Origin: Cylindrodendrum hubeiense
Taxonomy: Eukaryota > Ascomycota > Sordariomycetes > Hypocreales > Nectriaceae
Direction of reading: 5' to 3'
Assembly (NCBI GenBank): GCA_014621425.1
Contig: JAANBB010000026.1
Coordinates: forward strand, 1 to 64,000
DNA length: 64,000 nt
Shown: positions 1 to 11,640 of the stretch, piece by piece
Layout: each line of letters begins with the position of its first letter
Position numbering within the stretch: position 1 is the stretch's first letter
Program-made: the position numbers and the translations under genes
The notes under the pieces: model-generated
What the model was told of the DNA's origin: nothing
The model's input: only the letters and a program-made list of their open reading frames with translations
Database searches by the model: none

Positions 1-417
1 TAAAATGCATTCGCGCCGCCCAGGTGAAAGTACTAGCCTGGCCTTCTTTGGACACATTGTTACTTCTTCCATGCATCATGACCTCTTCTGCATTTGGGCC
101 AAATGGAAAGACCGAGTAGACAGTATGGTCACGACTCTGAAAGTTGGACCATGATTTCGTGACGAGCTCGACAAGATCTTGAGCGCAAAGTCAGAAATCG
201 TGTACCATTTAATCTGCGTTTGAGTACTGGTAATCTTACTTTCTCTTCCTTTGACATTAGAAGTGCCCTTCTTCAACACAGCATCTTCTGTGAAATGCGA
301 TCCCCAAATCTCGAGCTCTTGGTTGTCCACCGCGGCGTACAGAGTTGTGATGTGGGACTTGATGGCAGGGTCGAGAACACTGTCATCGCTTGTGAAAGTC
401 TTGGTATTGGGAGCCAT
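1..417 (-). CDS. SnoaL-like (NTF2-fold) protein, 3' end cut by window edge
   Basis: Two exons are visible: 240-417, beginning at the ATG of MAPNTKTF, and 1-177, which runs off the window. The 62-nt intron 178-239 has a GTAAG donor, a CTGAC branch point and an AG acceptor, and removing it restores the frame. The product matches the small fungal SnoaL-like family: a helical start, then WGSHFTEDAVLKKG, VKGRE and, after the intron, VFPFGPNAEEVMMHG. Members have the NTF2 cone fold and usually an unknown substrate; the nearest characterised relatives are polyketide cyclases and ketosteroid isomerases. No signal peptide is seen, so it is probably cytosolic. An upstream in-frame ATG would add about 29 residues but looks like 5' UTR. 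The family call is good; the function is unknown. Confidence 0.7.
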
Positions 418-1320
418 GTTGAAAATGATGCAAAGTGAATACTGTAATGTGAATATTGGGGGGCTGATGAGATGTGAACGTGACTGGAGCTCTGAACTTG
501 ACAAATGATGTCAAGTAAAAGGGTGATTCTATGCTTGAAGGATACAATATATTGAAGGAGGAAGAAATTCTAGGGGAAGAGATTAAATTCCCCAGTTCCA
601 ACCAAATACGACAGACTGTAATGGATTGATAGCGCGCCACTTTCCGATTTCATCGTCTGAGCTCCGAAAGCCTCCAGATTTAGCATCGGGAGATATTATT
701 TTACTGGCTAGATAGCGAATCAGTGCAATAGTCAAGCTATCGGCTAGAAAAAGCCGATGTTAAATCAGCACACCGATACGTTCAACGATAAGAAAATCGG
801 ACGGGGCGGGGCGGGGCTTTTCGGCCACTACCCCGATAATTTTAGAGCGGGGAGGGGTAAGGACGTTCGGCTGCCCATCACTATCTATCCCGATTATATT
901 TTACTGATAGCAGAAAATAGATGGATCCAGGCCCATGCTGTTACTTGCACTCAGCCATATTAACCGGTAGCCGTTAAGGTAGCCGTTAAGTTTGATAGCA
1001 TTAATCCAGCGTAGATCGAGCTCAGGGATATTTCCATGCAATAGCGAGTGGTAACTAGGATCACATCATTTTTTTCACCGAACCAGGACGTCTCCTATTA
1101 TTGTGAATTTTAATCTTCGCAAGGTTTTGGATTTCTTAAGTATTATCGGATCAGATAGAATTTACTCCAAACTTCCCACACAAACCAAAGGACGACGATC
1201 ACACGCAGTATTGCAACTCGTGGCTATTAAATACGACTGAAGCATAGCGATTCAACTAGATACAACTGGGAAACAAGGTTTCCTATCGAAGGCAGTAATA
1301 AACCCATTTACCAAAATACC
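418..1320. other. intergenic, no gene seen
   Basis: This stretch lies between the SnoaL-like gene and the stop of the permease gene. It contains a GC-box-like run of CGGGG near 800-815 and a TCGGAC motif near 796. The open frames here are short and resemble nothing recognisable. Confidence 0.6.
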
Positions 1321-3090
1321 CTATCCCACAACAATGTTCTTAACCCTGCTGAACAGAGTCTTCTGAGGGACTTCTTCGTCCGAGCTTCCTAACCATTCCC
1401 TTCTTCCACTAGTAATATCTGCTTCGGCAGGATCAACCCACTTCGTTTCTAAGTTTCTCAGGATTAGTGACGCTATTTAGATACTCGGAAGGGAAAGTAC
1501 TTACTATGATATAGCTTCCATCCAACATATAGAATGATGAATAGAGGAATAACGAGGTAGGAAAACACAAAGCCCTTGACATCAAAAGGAGTCAGAATTG
1601 TTGTGTAGCCAGAGATAAAGACGAGGAAAATATTGGCGCCGAATATGATCCAAGGTACGTATGGATACCCCATAGAGATGAAAGGAAGTGACGAGACGGG
1701 CATATTTTGGGCCTGCATCGCGGCACGGAAACGTGCGTGCGTTAATCCGATAAATGCCCATGCGATGAATGCAGCAGCGCCTGAAATCGACAACAAATAA
1801 CTGAAAACATTGCCAGCATTCTCAGAGATGTTTAGTAGGGATATTAAGCCAAACAAATTGGTGAAAACGACGGCATTGAGTGGGGTTCCGTTCGCCGTAG
1901 TCTTAGCAAGGAATTGCGGCGCTCTTCCGGCTTTGGCTTGAGCAAAGATGCAGCGACTGCCAATGTAGATGGCTGAGTTGATTGAAGAGAGAAGCGTAAT
2001 GATGATGATTGCGTTGATGAGATTTCCGGCTCCTGCCCAGCCAGCGTTGTTCAATGCCACAGTGAAGGGAGATGATGCAGACTTGGAATCAGCATTCAAC
2101 AAGGCCTCGGAATCCCAAGGAACGATCAGGCCACTGAAAAATGCCATTCCAACGTAAACAATGAGGATACGCCAGAATGTCTGCTTGAGGGCTTTGGGGA
2201 TGTCCTTCTTGGGATTTCGAGATTCTCCACCAGTAATGGCAACAGCTTCGGTACCCGAGTACATGACTGCTGCTAAGACTAGGACCTTACCGAAGCCGTT
2301 GATGCCATTTGCGAACGGGCCCGGGTCTTGCCAGTAGCGAAATCCGATGTAATCGCCTCCAATGGCTCCGGTGTTGATGAGGCTTTGGGTTGGTCAGTTA
2401 TAAGTTCTCGTTCCATAAGATAAAGTGAATAAACTTACATTGCAACAAGATATAAAATGAGGCACACGGCAAACTTGAAACTGGCAAGCCAGAATTCCAT
2501 CTCTCCGTAGACCAAAACTCCAAGAAGAGACGTGCCCATGAAGAAGACCCAGCAGATCAAGATCCAGCCGTAATTCGGAACTTTATCAGTCCAAAAGCTT
2601 AGAATCAACGCAGCTCCGTTGTATTCGTTGGCCAGAATCGTTCCCTGGTATGCATGTTAGTATGTCATGTCCAATATCAATGAGGGTTGTGAGGAAGTTA
2701 ACTCACCCACATATACCAATAGTTCCAACCAAGAGCAAAGGAAAGAGCAGGGTCTACAAACCGCCCTGCAAACTCATTGAAGGCGCCAGTTAGTGGGAAG
2801 AGTGTAGCCATCTCTCCCAGGGACTGCGTCACAAAAAACACATCTATACCGATGATGATGTATCCGATCAACGAGCCGACCGGACCAGAGTATTGCAGAG
2901 CGAAACCAAGAGCATAAAAGGACCCTGGGCCGATGACTCCGCCAAGAGCAATCATCTGAAGATGTCGAGACTTGAGGGCGCGGTGGACGCCATCATCAAT
3001 CACGATATCGTTGGTGTTGACGACTTTGCCGACATCGACATCGGGCTCGACGGACCCCACTGTAATTTCTTTGCTGTCTACCTCTGCCAT
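1321..3090 (-). CDS. amino-acid permease, YAT family (INDA1-like)
   Basis: Four exons (2707-3090, 2439-2644, 1505-2382, 1321-1448) give 531 residues. All introns are GT-AG and 56-62 nt long. The ATG opens MAEVDSKEITVG, a hydrophilic N-terminus of about 45 residues. The first membrane segment follows LKSRHLQMIALGGVIGPG, the conserved YAT start. Later hallmarks are QSLGEMATLFPLTGAF, GWNYWYMW, GGESRNPKKDIPKA and a C-terminal cytosolic DPAEADITSGRREW. These proteins are plasma-membrane proton symporters for amino acids with 12 helices. Substrate specificity cannot be read from sequence; the closest fungal group is the general permease INDA1 type. It lies beside an aldehyde dehydrogenase and an aminotransferase, which suggests uptake of an amino acid or amino acid-like compound for catabolism. 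Confidence 0.9.
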
Positions 3091-3778
3091 ATTCAAGACT
3101 GTTCTCGGTGACTTGTTGAATAGAATAAGAATACTCAGAGGTGGGGAGGACTTTATATCTCCCCTACCAGTTAGAACTTCGAATGATGATTTTTCCCATG
3201 TATGGGATGGATGGTGACGAGATTGGAGATAAGGTTTGCTATCGAGTCCCTGGCCAATCCTCACACCATGGTGGGGCACCCAGATGTGTCCGAAAAAGTC
3301 CGATAGCCAATAATATCGCCCTTCTCAATGTGGACCGGCAATTCCGAGTCGGACCTCAGCTCCCTCTTATCAGTGAGTAGCCCGAACCGGTCGAGGGGGA
3401 AGGCGAGTGTCGCAACGAGCTAGACCGCCTCGATTACGCTAGACACAACACCATTTGGTATCGCGTGAAGTGATAGAAGGCGGCACTGGCGACTGTCGAC
3501 CGGTTTCAATTGTGTGCAGATAGCGTGGGTCGAGCAATCTTACCCGCCCGGTGGACAGCAAAGCACATCACGTTTTTCATCTTGTGCTTAGAAGAGAAAC
3601 CTTTAATCCAGACCATAATAAATAAACGCAACGAGCCTGTATGGCCGGGGCCGGGCTTTGGTGGTGAGATTTTCGGTGGGGTTCTTTCGACGACATTGGA
3701 TTTGGCCAGATGGTCTCTGTGGAATCTCATTGTATAATATCTCTATATAACTGGCAACAAATTCGATAAATCAACGCG
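3091..3778. other. permease promoter and dehydrogenase 3' flank
   Basis: No gene is supported here. The half next to the permease start is rich in CGG half-sites, including TCGGAC elements on both strands near 3289-3303 and 3343-3353. The remainder up to the dehydrogenase stop shows nothing recognisable. Confidence 0.5.
3289..3303 (-). promoter_or_regulatory. candidate Zn2Cys6 site, TCGGAC-type direct repeat
   Basis: Read on the minus strand this is TCGGACTTTTTCGGA, two CGGA half-sites as a direct repeat, about 200 bp upstream of the permease ATG. The same 15 bases occur at 28829-28843 between the amidotransferase-like gene and a Zn2Cys6 regulator. Zn2Cys6 proteins bind CGG triplets, often in pairs. 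Assigning it to a particular regulator is inference. Confidence 0.35.
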
Positions 3779-5656
3779 TCATAGGCGACTCCCCAATGCT
3801 ACTGAAGCCGCTTTCGTGATGAGGTATTCTTCCACAGCCACATCTTTGCCTGCCTCTTTACCGTACCCCGACTCTTTCATGCCACCAAAAGGTGATTCAG
3901 CACCAGTAATTGCACCTTAAAACGTCAGTATGCCTTTGTGAGAACGGGTGATCTTTCGGGTTACGTACTTGTGTTGAGGCCGATCATCCCAGCCTCCAGG
4001 TCATCCAGCAATCTCCAAGCTCGGTCCAAGTGTTTGGTGAAAACATACGAGGCCAGACCCATCTAGACATCAATTTAGCAAGGATACAGACGGTCAGTCG
4101 GAAGTGGCCCACTTACGGGAGTATCATTAGCAGATTGGATTGCTTCCTCCTCGGTTTCGAACTTGTACAACGCGAGGATTGGTGCAAAGCTTTCCTCGTT
4201 AGTAATGCGCATCTCCTTCTTTGCATCAGCGATGATTGTCGGGTGGAAGAAATATCCCGAGCTGTTCGCTACTCGATCTCCTCCCAGCAAAATCCGCGCA
4301 CCACACTTCTTTGCATCTTCCACTTGCGCCAATGCTCGATCAAGACTCTGCGGCGTCGTGACAGGGCCTAAAGTCGACGTCGCTGAGCTCCCGTGGCCGA
4401 CAACGAGTTTCGAGGTTCGGTCTTTGAGTATTGTAGCGAAACTGTCATAAACACCAGATTGGACGTACACACGGTTAGCACTGATGCATGCTTGACCAGC
4501 GTTCCGCCATTTCAGCCCCATGAGTGCTATTACGGAAGTCAGTCAAGGATCCCCAGTTGCCAATGACGCTATCTGTGCGTTGTCATACCTTCAGCTGCCT
4601 CATTTAAATCCGCATCATCAAACACAATAAATGGACAATTTCCACCCAGCTCCAGGGTGACCTTCTTTAGGCCATCTGAGCAGATCTTCGCTATGAGCTT
4701 TCCAACTCTTGTCTGTAGTTGGCGATCATTAGTCGATTTCCTATTCATTAGGGCAAAATAGTGCTTACGGAACCAGTAAAAGTGACCTTCTTAACGAGGG
4801 GGTGACGACAAAGCGCTTCGGTCAGCGTTGGGGTGTTGCTCAGGCTCGTTGTCAAGATGTTCAAAACTCCCTTGGGAAATCCAGCTTCCTCAGCAAGCAA
4901 TGCGAGTGTAAGTACTGACAACGGTGTCTCTGGAGATGGCTTGATGACCATGGTGCATCCAGCAGCTAGAGCTGCCCCGGCCTTTCGAACAACCATGCTT
5001 TCAGTTGTTAGTTGGGGTTCCCAGACCGCACAGAGAGCACTCACGCGATCGGAAAATTCCAAGGGACCAATGCGGCTACCACACCGATCGGTTGCTTGAT
5101 TGTTAGGACCTTTTTTCCCGGTGTTGAGGAGTCGAACAAGGTTCCCTGAATCCTGTCTGCTTCGCCCGCAAACCACCACGTGGAATTAAGGGCATACTCA
5201 AGCTCGGACAAAGCTTCAGCTATGGGCTTTCCAGTTTCGTGTGTGATGATCTTGGCCAGATCATCCTTGTTCTCTTGGATCAGTGTACCCCAGCTTAGAA
5301 GACACCGAGCCCGAACACGAGGGCTGATCTTGCGATAAGACAGAAAGGCATTATGGGCAGCCTGCACTGCAGCTTCAACGTCATTGGCGTCATTATCTGG
5401 AGCTGAGGCCCAATTTTCCCCAGTTCCGGGATCTAAATGTGTTAAATGTGTTTTCATATTTTGGCATTTCCTACTTACCTGTGATCTCAAACCGCTTTCC
5501 TGACGCTGCTTCTATCCAGCTACCATTGACCCAGGATTGGGTTTTAAATATCGAGGGACGATGGAGCTATTCTCATTCTTAGTAACAATCGTTCATCCAC
5601 CTTTGTATTGGAGCTTGGATCTCTAAACATACCTGGAATGGTAGTTGGTGGGCCAT
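3779..5656 (-). CDS. NAD(P)-dependent succinate-semialdehyde-type aldehyde dehydrogenase
   Basis: Eight exons (5633-5656, 5479-5566, 5045-5432, 4769-4997, 4589-4712, 4117-4526, 3969-4062, 3779-3915) give 497 residues with every phase closing. The start gives MAHQLPFQ on a tiny 24-nt exon. Visible family motifs are [32 protein letters not shown] before the NAD site, the catalytic Glu in LELGGN, the catalytic Cys in [14 protein letters not shown], and the C-terminal [20 protein letters not shown]. This set, especially the last, is characteristic of succinate-semialdehyde dehydrogenases (GABA shunt: succinate semialdehyde to succinate), although related semialdehydes are possible substrates. It is transcribed divergently from the aminotransferase across a 471-bp gap, which would fit deamination followed by oxidation of the resulting aldehyde. 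Confidence 0.9.
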
Positions 5657-6127
5657 GGCTGCAATGTACTCAAGTTTGAAGTATTTCCTTACGACCTCAA
5701 GGAGTAGCTGGTGAATTCTTTCTAGCCACGTTGGAAATAAACCCTAAGATACAATTAATGTAGGCAATCAAACCTTTAATGACGGTGGGATATTGAATCG
5801 AGGGGTCTAATCAGGTCTAATCGCGAAATTTGGCTGGCTCCGAACTTGAACATCCCACCCCGACTGTGGGGCGAATATCGGACTCGACGCCCGATAACAT
5901 TAGTACCATGTTTTTATCTAGCCCGAGAAATCGGAACGCTCTAGATTGCCCTAGATAATCGCATTCCTGGCCCGAAAGCCGACGATAGACATTTGGAGAC
6001 GCTTTACTTCGGTAATCAACAAGCCACTTATAAGGAGTGTGAAATAGATGCACCTGGATTTTGATACAACCTGTTTTGCTTGTCCCATTTCGCTCTCCAC
6101 ACCCAGTCTCATTCATCAACCGCAGTT
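5657..6127. promoter_or_regulatory. bidirectional promoter, dehydrogenase / aminotransferase
   Basis: This is the 471-bp gap between two divergent starts. It holds several CGG half-sites (ATCGGACTCG near 5877, a further CGGA near 5933, CCCGATA-type elements) and a TATAAG element at 6029-6034, about 95 bp before the aminotransferase ATG. Co-regulation of the two genes is inferred from the shared promoter. Confidence 0.5.
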
Positions 6128-7609
6128 ATGACCTCTTTACTTCCTACAGGAAATCTGATTAACCTACAGTTGGGGTGGCCCTCTCCCACCTTGTTCCCTT
6201 CTGCGGATCTAAATGCAGGCGCAGATGCCGTGCTTGAAAATTTTGACACTGCCAGTGTTTCCTTGATATACGGTCCCAATCGAGGATACGTCCCCCTTCG
6301 GAAGCAATTGGCACAATGGTTGGGCTCCAAGTACCACAATAATCCTCAAGCCATAGACGAGGGTCGAGTGTGCATTGCGGGCGGAGCTTCCCAGAACCTG
6401 GCCAACACTCTCCTCCGATTCACAGATCCAACATATACCAGATGCATATGGATGGTGGAACCAACATACTTCCTAGCTTGCCCTGTTTTTGAGGACTGTG
6501 GGTTCATGGGTAAACTGCGCGGTGTTCCAGAGGACGATGAAGGCATCGACTTGGACTTTTTGAGAAAAGCACTGGCCGAAGCAGAGGTAGATTTCGCTAA
6601 GAATGGTGGTCCTCAGTCTCCAGCGCTCAAGACACCATCGAATGGATATGAGAAGATCTTTAAGCATGTCATTTACGTGGTACCGACATTTTCGAACCCC
6701 AGTGGCAAGACCATGTCTTTGCAACACCGATATGATCTTGTTCGATTGGCAATTGAATATGATGCGCTGATCATTTCGGATGATGTATATGATTTCCTCT
6801 CCTGGCCACAGGAAAGGGGAGAGGTTTTCGACAAAAGCAACCTAAGCCTACCCCCACGGCTCGTGGATATCAACCGAAAGATAGATCCTCATAGCAAATG
6901 GGGAAATACAATGAGCAACGGGTCGTTTTCAAAGATCATTGCTCCGGGGACAAGAGTATCGTGGGCGGAAGGCACACCCTCATTCTCAAACTTTCTGGCA
7001 AATACGCAAGTCCAGCCCCAAGACCAAAAGTGACTATATAACTGACCAAAATTCGGCAGCGGTTCGACAAGCTCAGGTGGAAATCCCGGCCACCTCGTTT
7101 CGACTTTCATTGAGAAAATGCTCTCGTCGGGTGTGCTAGAAAAACATATCCAAAAGACTCTTATTCCCTGCTATTCGACACGGTACTATGCCATGGTTGA
7201 TGCCATCCGAGAGTATCTCGAACCTCTCGGGGTCCAAATCACGACTGGAAAGCCATATTCAACCATGGTGTGGAATGGTGATGAATCTTCGATTGCCACG
7301 AGTGAAGAAAGCAGCCAGGGCGCAGTCAAAGCTGCAGGCGGATTCTTTCTGTTAATCACCCTGCCCAAAGGCTTACCTCCCACCCCGGTCCTGGCGAAGA
7401 TTGCTTTAGAAAGGTATGAGCTGAAATTTGCATATGGCAAAATGTTTGAAGTGAAGGGGGATAGTGGGAGCAGGAAGAGATCCGAACTGGGATTCGGAAA
7501 CACCGTCAGACTATGTTGGGCATTCCATGAAGAGAATATTATTGTAGAAGGCATTAAGCGGATGAGGGACATGTTGATAGAGTGCAGAGAGAATGATCCG
7601 TCAATTTGA
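6128..7609 (+). CDS. PLP-dependent aminotransferase, class I/II fold
   Basis: Two exons (6128-7005, 7060-7609) give 475 residues. The 54-nt intron starts with GC (ACGCAAGT) rather than GT, has a CTGAC branch point and ends CAG. No GT donor nearby keeps the frame, and splicing there joins the segment ending LANT to GSTSSGGNPGHLVST, the expected family continuation. Fold-type-I landmarks are the N-terminal INLQLGWPSP, VEPTYFLA, VVPTFSNPSGKTMS, ISDDVYDFL with the cofactor-contacting Asp, and SNGSFSKIIAPGTRVSW with the Schiff-base Lys. It resembles the broad fungal group annotated as valine/aminoadipate-like or ACC-synthase-like aminotransferases; GABA transaminases belong to a different class, so GABA is not the evident substrate. 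No targeting signal is obvious. Confidence 0.85.
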
Positions 7610-7738
7610 AAGAGTATTGCTATTCGCACACCTTCATGTTGCTATTTGCACAAATCCCTGCACAGTTGTTTCAAAAGATAATTACTAGTAATGCACCGAA
7701 TATGACATTTGAGTAGGGGAAATCCAGAAAGGCGATCT

Positions 7739-7860
7739 ATTAGCCTTTATTTATCCTAATACTATATTTATTATCGTCATTTATTCCCTAATATTACATT
7801 TTCTTTATGCCTTTATTTCCTAATATTATATTTCTTTTATTTCTTTATTCCTAATACATT
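7739..7860. repeat. imperfect AT-rich repeat (TTTATTCCTAATATTA)
   Basis: The motif TTTATT-CCTAATA-TATTT recurs about four times with small differences just 3' of the aminotransferase. It may be simple slippage in a 3' flank. Confidence 0.5.
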
Positions 7861-8498
7861 GGTCTGTCGGTTGAGGATGTATATGCACAGATTGCAGGTA
7901 AGACTTAGGTGGTACACCTGTATCTGTATGCGAAAAGCAAGACGCTATCGTCAAAGGAACTCACCGCGATCGTCTCAGTAGTGACATTTAGGCCTTGCTT
8001 GGTTTTCCTACTTTGGCTCCGAAGCTATTTATATTATGATGGCCCGCATGACCTATGAGCAAGATTCGAGCAGACTTTATCTAGTCACTCTAGACCCTTC
8101 TATATCTATTGTCTCTACTGCCACCTTATAGTTATAAATTTGAGCAAATGTTTTATTTTTAAATGCGCCTCTAGCATCTATGACTATCCCCTCATTCTTG
8201 GGCGATCTGTGTCAAAGTCGGAGCGGTTTGGTTCGTACGACTTCTCCTCTTTCATGGCCATCTTCATGCTTTCATTGCTTCCCTAGGTTGTTGATTTTCT
8301 CGCCGAGGCAATCAGCATGTGTATGTTATTGCTTGAGGCTGCACAACCTCATTGATGGTACCCCGCTGGAGGTTGTCCACAACGGCCACCCTTGTCGATT
8401 TAAGAAACCTCATAGCCGCCCTTCAACTGCCACTCCGACCTGCGGCCGCAGAGCCACCATCCTCGGCGCACCTGAGACAAAGAGACCCGCCTTTTATG

Positions 8499-8610
8499 CA
8501 TGTTGGTCATTGGCCATGTTGGTTGTTGGTCATGTTGGTTGTTGGTCATGTTGGTTGTTGGTCATGTTGGTTGTTGGTCATGTTGGTTGTTGGTCATGTT
8601 GGTTGTTGGT
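8499..8610 (+). repeat. 16-bp minisatellite, seven units
   Basis: Six perfect copies of CATGTTGGTTGTTGGT lie head to tail at 8515-8610, preceded by one diverged copy at 8499-8514. Because 16 is not a multiple of 3, the array reads in all frames and is unlikely to be coding, although a stop-free frame crosses it. Perfect identity implies recent expansion. Confidence 0.95.
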
Positions 8611-9054
8611 AGGCAAGTGGGCTGAGCCGAGCCTACACCTCAACTTTCGATTGGCTTAACACCGCCACCACTCACAGCCTTGAACAAGCGCCTAACAGTG
8701 ATCTGCCACTTGTCTGCCCAATTTTCTGCCCACTTTTCTGCCGTTTGTCCACTTCCTGTTTCCTCTATTTCTTCCGTCTGAGTAACCTACCCCTTATTGG
8801 TAGCTTGACAACTTTCTTTGACATCCCATTCTCTCCCATTGATTTCAAATACCTTGATGCATTCTAGCACTTATCAGATCAGCAAACCTGTCCTGGACTC
8901 TCTCTCTTTCCCTTCTGTAGCAAGACTTGGTCTCTTTGCTTCTTTCCGCCTTCCTACTCAATATTGGTCCCTCAGCACTTCGAGTCACATTTGAATACTT
9001 CGCCACTGGTCCTTGCAACCCCAACTGTCGCGCGTCGCAGGCCGCTTCATTGAC

Positions 9055-10208
9055 ATGTCGAGTCAACCAGCCCCTCGATTCCCATGGAACCTCATTGCGT
9101 CCAGGCGCTATCGTTGGGCAACGGGTGCCTCTATTTTCACGGTCGTCGTCTTCTTCTTCACCCTGCGAAATTTTGAACTGTTTACCCAGAGGGGACCGTT
9201 GTTCCATACCACAGTCGATGTCGATTGGTCGCGCTTTGCCTATACCCAATATGTTACTAACAGCGAATACCTCTGCAACTCGGTCATGTTCTTCGAAGCC
9301 TTGCATCGCCTTTCTAGCCGCGCCGACCGTGTAATGATGTACCCCTCCCGCATGCTCGAGTCGGACGACGATCGCTCAAGCGATGCTCGCTTGCTCATCA
9401 AAGCTCGCGACGAATTCCAAGTCAAGCTCGTTCCTATCACTGTCCAGCACAGAAACAACGCAGATGGTAAGCGACTGTCGTTATTATCTTCGACCAAACA
9501 CGACTCACCCTAATGATAACGCTGACTGACATCATCTCTTTAGCTACCTGGGCCGACTCTTTCACGAAACTCCTCGCTTTCAACCAAACCCAATATAGTC
9601 GTGTTCTTTCCATCGATTCAGATTCTATTCTCCTGCAAGATATGGACGAACTTTTCCTTCTACCTCCGGCGCCTGTAGCCATGCCTCGAGCCTACTGGCT
9701 ATACCCCGACAAGGAGATTCTCTCATCCCAAGTTGTTCTCATTCAGCCGTCCGAGGTTGAGTTTGCCCGTATTATGGATAGAGTAAATTCAGCTTCTAAT
9801 GACGACTACGATATGGAGATCGTCAATTACCTCTATCGTAACAACGCTCTCGTTCTCCCGCATCGCCCCTACGATATATTAACTGGCGAATTTCGAGGCG
9901 ATAACCACACAAAGTATCTCGGCTCTGACGTTGAAGCATGGGATCCTGCCGCGGTCTACAATGAGGCAAAGCTCGTTCATTTTTCTGATTGGCCACTTCC
10001 AAAACCTTGGTTACCGACACCCGACGATCTACGTCTGAAATCACAGCCTAAATGTATGAATACAACAGATGGCATTGAGGATTGCGCAGCCCGGATAATT
10101 TGGAATGGTTTTTATACAGATTTCAAAAAGAAGCGGAAGGTAAGCGATCGCTTAGGGATTACCTACCTTTACTCTAGTCTAACATACTTGTAGGAGGTTT
10201 GCAACTAA
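9055..10208 (+). CDS. Golgi-type glycosyltransferase, GT8/GNT1-like
   Basis: Three exons (9055-9466, 9544-10139, 10194-10208) give 340 residues; the last exon codes only EVCN and the stop. It is a type II membrane protein: short cytosolic tail, one anchor (WATGASIFTVVVFFFTL, about residues 20-36), then a lumenal catalytic domain. The DxD region is SIDSDSILLQDMDELF, preceded by WADSFTKLLAFNQTQYSRVL, and the domain continues with HTKYLGSDVEAWDP and VHFSDWPLPKPW. The pattern fits the fungal GNT1-like glucose/GlcNAc transferases, which transfer a sugar from a nucleotide donor in the Golgi. The exact donor and acceptor are unknown. At 340 residues it is on the short side for the group. Confidence 0.8.
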
Positions 10209-10435
10209 GTAGGTTGACGTACATAATAAGCGAGCGCGCTATTTCATCGATCGTGGCGTCAATCAAATACGCCCGCCTGTTGTCAGCTTGGGCGGAAGTC
10301 CTAATGGCTCCGGTCTAGTTTTTTGAAAACTGTGAAAATAAGCACAACATCCTAGAGTTAGGCTAGGAGAAGCTGAGGGGAGGTTAGCAGGGTCGTGTCT
10401 CCACTAGTAAATCAGAGCCATGTTGGGCGAGGGGG

Positions 10436-10610
10436 ACTCGCTTTGAGGTCTGGTGCAGCTTCTGCTGGTGACGCAGTAGCAGGTCGCGACGGGGGAAGCA
10501 TCGTGCGTATTCGGGACACTTGAAGGGTTTCTCCTTAGTGTGGGAGCGCTCGTGTCGCTTGAGATGTTCCAATCGGGCGAAGGAGCGCTGGCATGTGCCA
10601 CAAACGTGCG
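10436..10610 (-). pseudogene. relic of a two-finger C2H2 transcription factor
   Basis: The minus strand reads [19 protein letters not shown], then [10 protein letters not shown] and a second finger ending [13 protein letters not shown]. This is the paired-finger signature of a conserved fungal C2H2 regulator group (Msn2/Adr1-like arrangement). Finger 1 keeps both Cys and both His. In finger 2 the expected second Cys is Tyr (KCPEYARCF), a TGC to TAC change, so zinc binding is lost. No continuous frame extends to a plausible start or a full-length protein. The fragment is about 170 bp. Confidence 0.65.
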
Positions 10611-11448
10611 GGCAAGGCTGTTACGGGGGTCGTCACAATAGGTCTGGACTCAGAGAGATGCATCGGTGGTCAATTCAAGCTGCTAGCAGTATCCGCACAG
10701 CTAAATACAGTGGTGGCATTCCCATCAGCCCTAACCGGCCCCATCTGATAGTCCGGCATCGGGCTTGATGCTTCGTGGGTCCCCCACGTGACCTTGTGGC
10801 CCGCAACAAAGGCTTGTCGGTCTTGGGAGGAGGAAAATTGGCCGGCACCTTGGTGTTAGCAGTGATTGTGGGCACTGGGATGGCCAGTATGCAGTGTCTG
10901 GGGCAGAATCGGCGGGCGGTGCGGGTCGGGTTGAGGAACATGAGGGTTGAGGAACATGAAGGCAGTGCCGGCGACGGCAGGATTGCTCACCAGAGTCGTC
11001 GGCGGGGGAGGGCGCGCTGCCGACGACTGCGTTGGACGAAGGGGGACCGGACATGGCGGTTGAAGGGCGTGAGACCCTGACGCCAGAGTCGTTCAATCAC
11101 CGTGGCAGGTGTTGCAAACTCGCGCGAGTTTGGTCGGAGTCGGGAGGTCCGGAGGTGGTGTGTCGTCGTGGGTCGGCGACGAGCAACATCGAACGAGTTT
11201 GACGGGGAGAATAAGGGGCTTATATATCGATGGGCGTGAGGACTGCGTGGGTAAACGACCAACAAATAGCACGTCGTTGTGTCTGTCCAATATTTTTGGG
11301 GCTGTCGATGGTTTGTGTATGTTGGGGCATTTGGGCTGCTCCACACGGATACATAACGAAGGAACAGGACTATTAGACAACGGAGTGATAATTTTTCGAC
11401 TCTCAATACATACAAGGCTCCTGCGTAATACACAGAGAACTAGCCACC

Positions 11449-11640
11449 ATGGCGCGGAAACTCGTCACCGTCGGGCGCATCTCGGCCCTGGCCCCGATCA
11501 AAGAGCTGACCGTATTGAATCCTCCACCATTGACGGCTGGACATGCATCGTCTCGGTAGGAGGCTTCAAGCCGGGCGACATCGGCGTCTAGTTCGAGGTC
11601 GACAGCCTGCTCTCCGGCTCCGAAGAGCGATGGGCTTCAC
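11449..11640 (+). pseudogene. relic of an RNA ligase (DRB0094-like), N-terminal part
   Basis: The segment opens ATG with MARKLVTVGRISALAPIK. The frame then breaks by one missing base and resumes as ADRIESSTIDGWTCIVS and GGFKPGDIGV, followed by an in-frame TAG where the family has an aromatic residue, then FEVDSLL. This is the OB-fold-like N-terminus of the DRB0094-type RNA ligase family found in bacteria and fungi. The match rests on remembered family features. Scattered downstream pieces (PKIDVKIE near 11.73 kb; KGDVLIDPNLVVSKGMAR near 11.84 kb) may be more of the same gene. With a frameshift and a stop it cannot make a normal protein. Confidence 0.6.

Larger units (their letters stand above)
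7610..9054. other. intergenic, AT-rich part plus minisatellite
   Basis: No convincing gene is present. The first part is AT-rich with a recurring pyrimidine/AT motif; the second part holds a 16-bp tandem array. The last 200 bp are the probable promoter and 5' UTR of the glycosyltransferase. Confidence 0.5.

Noticed and set aside
757..963. 68-residue open frame on the plus strand
   Set aside because: Short, no ATG context or motif, and overlaps GC-box-like sequence.
6128..7609. GABA transaminase
   Set aside because: GABA transaminases are class III; this protein has the class I/II PLP motif (SFSKIIAPGTR).
8515..8610. CRISPR-like array
   Set aside because: Units are contiguous 16-mers without spacers, in a eukaryotic genome.
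8180..8659. 159-residue open frame across the 16-bp repeat
   Set aside because: It is open because of the repeat itself; no homologous motif, and composition is repeat-driven.
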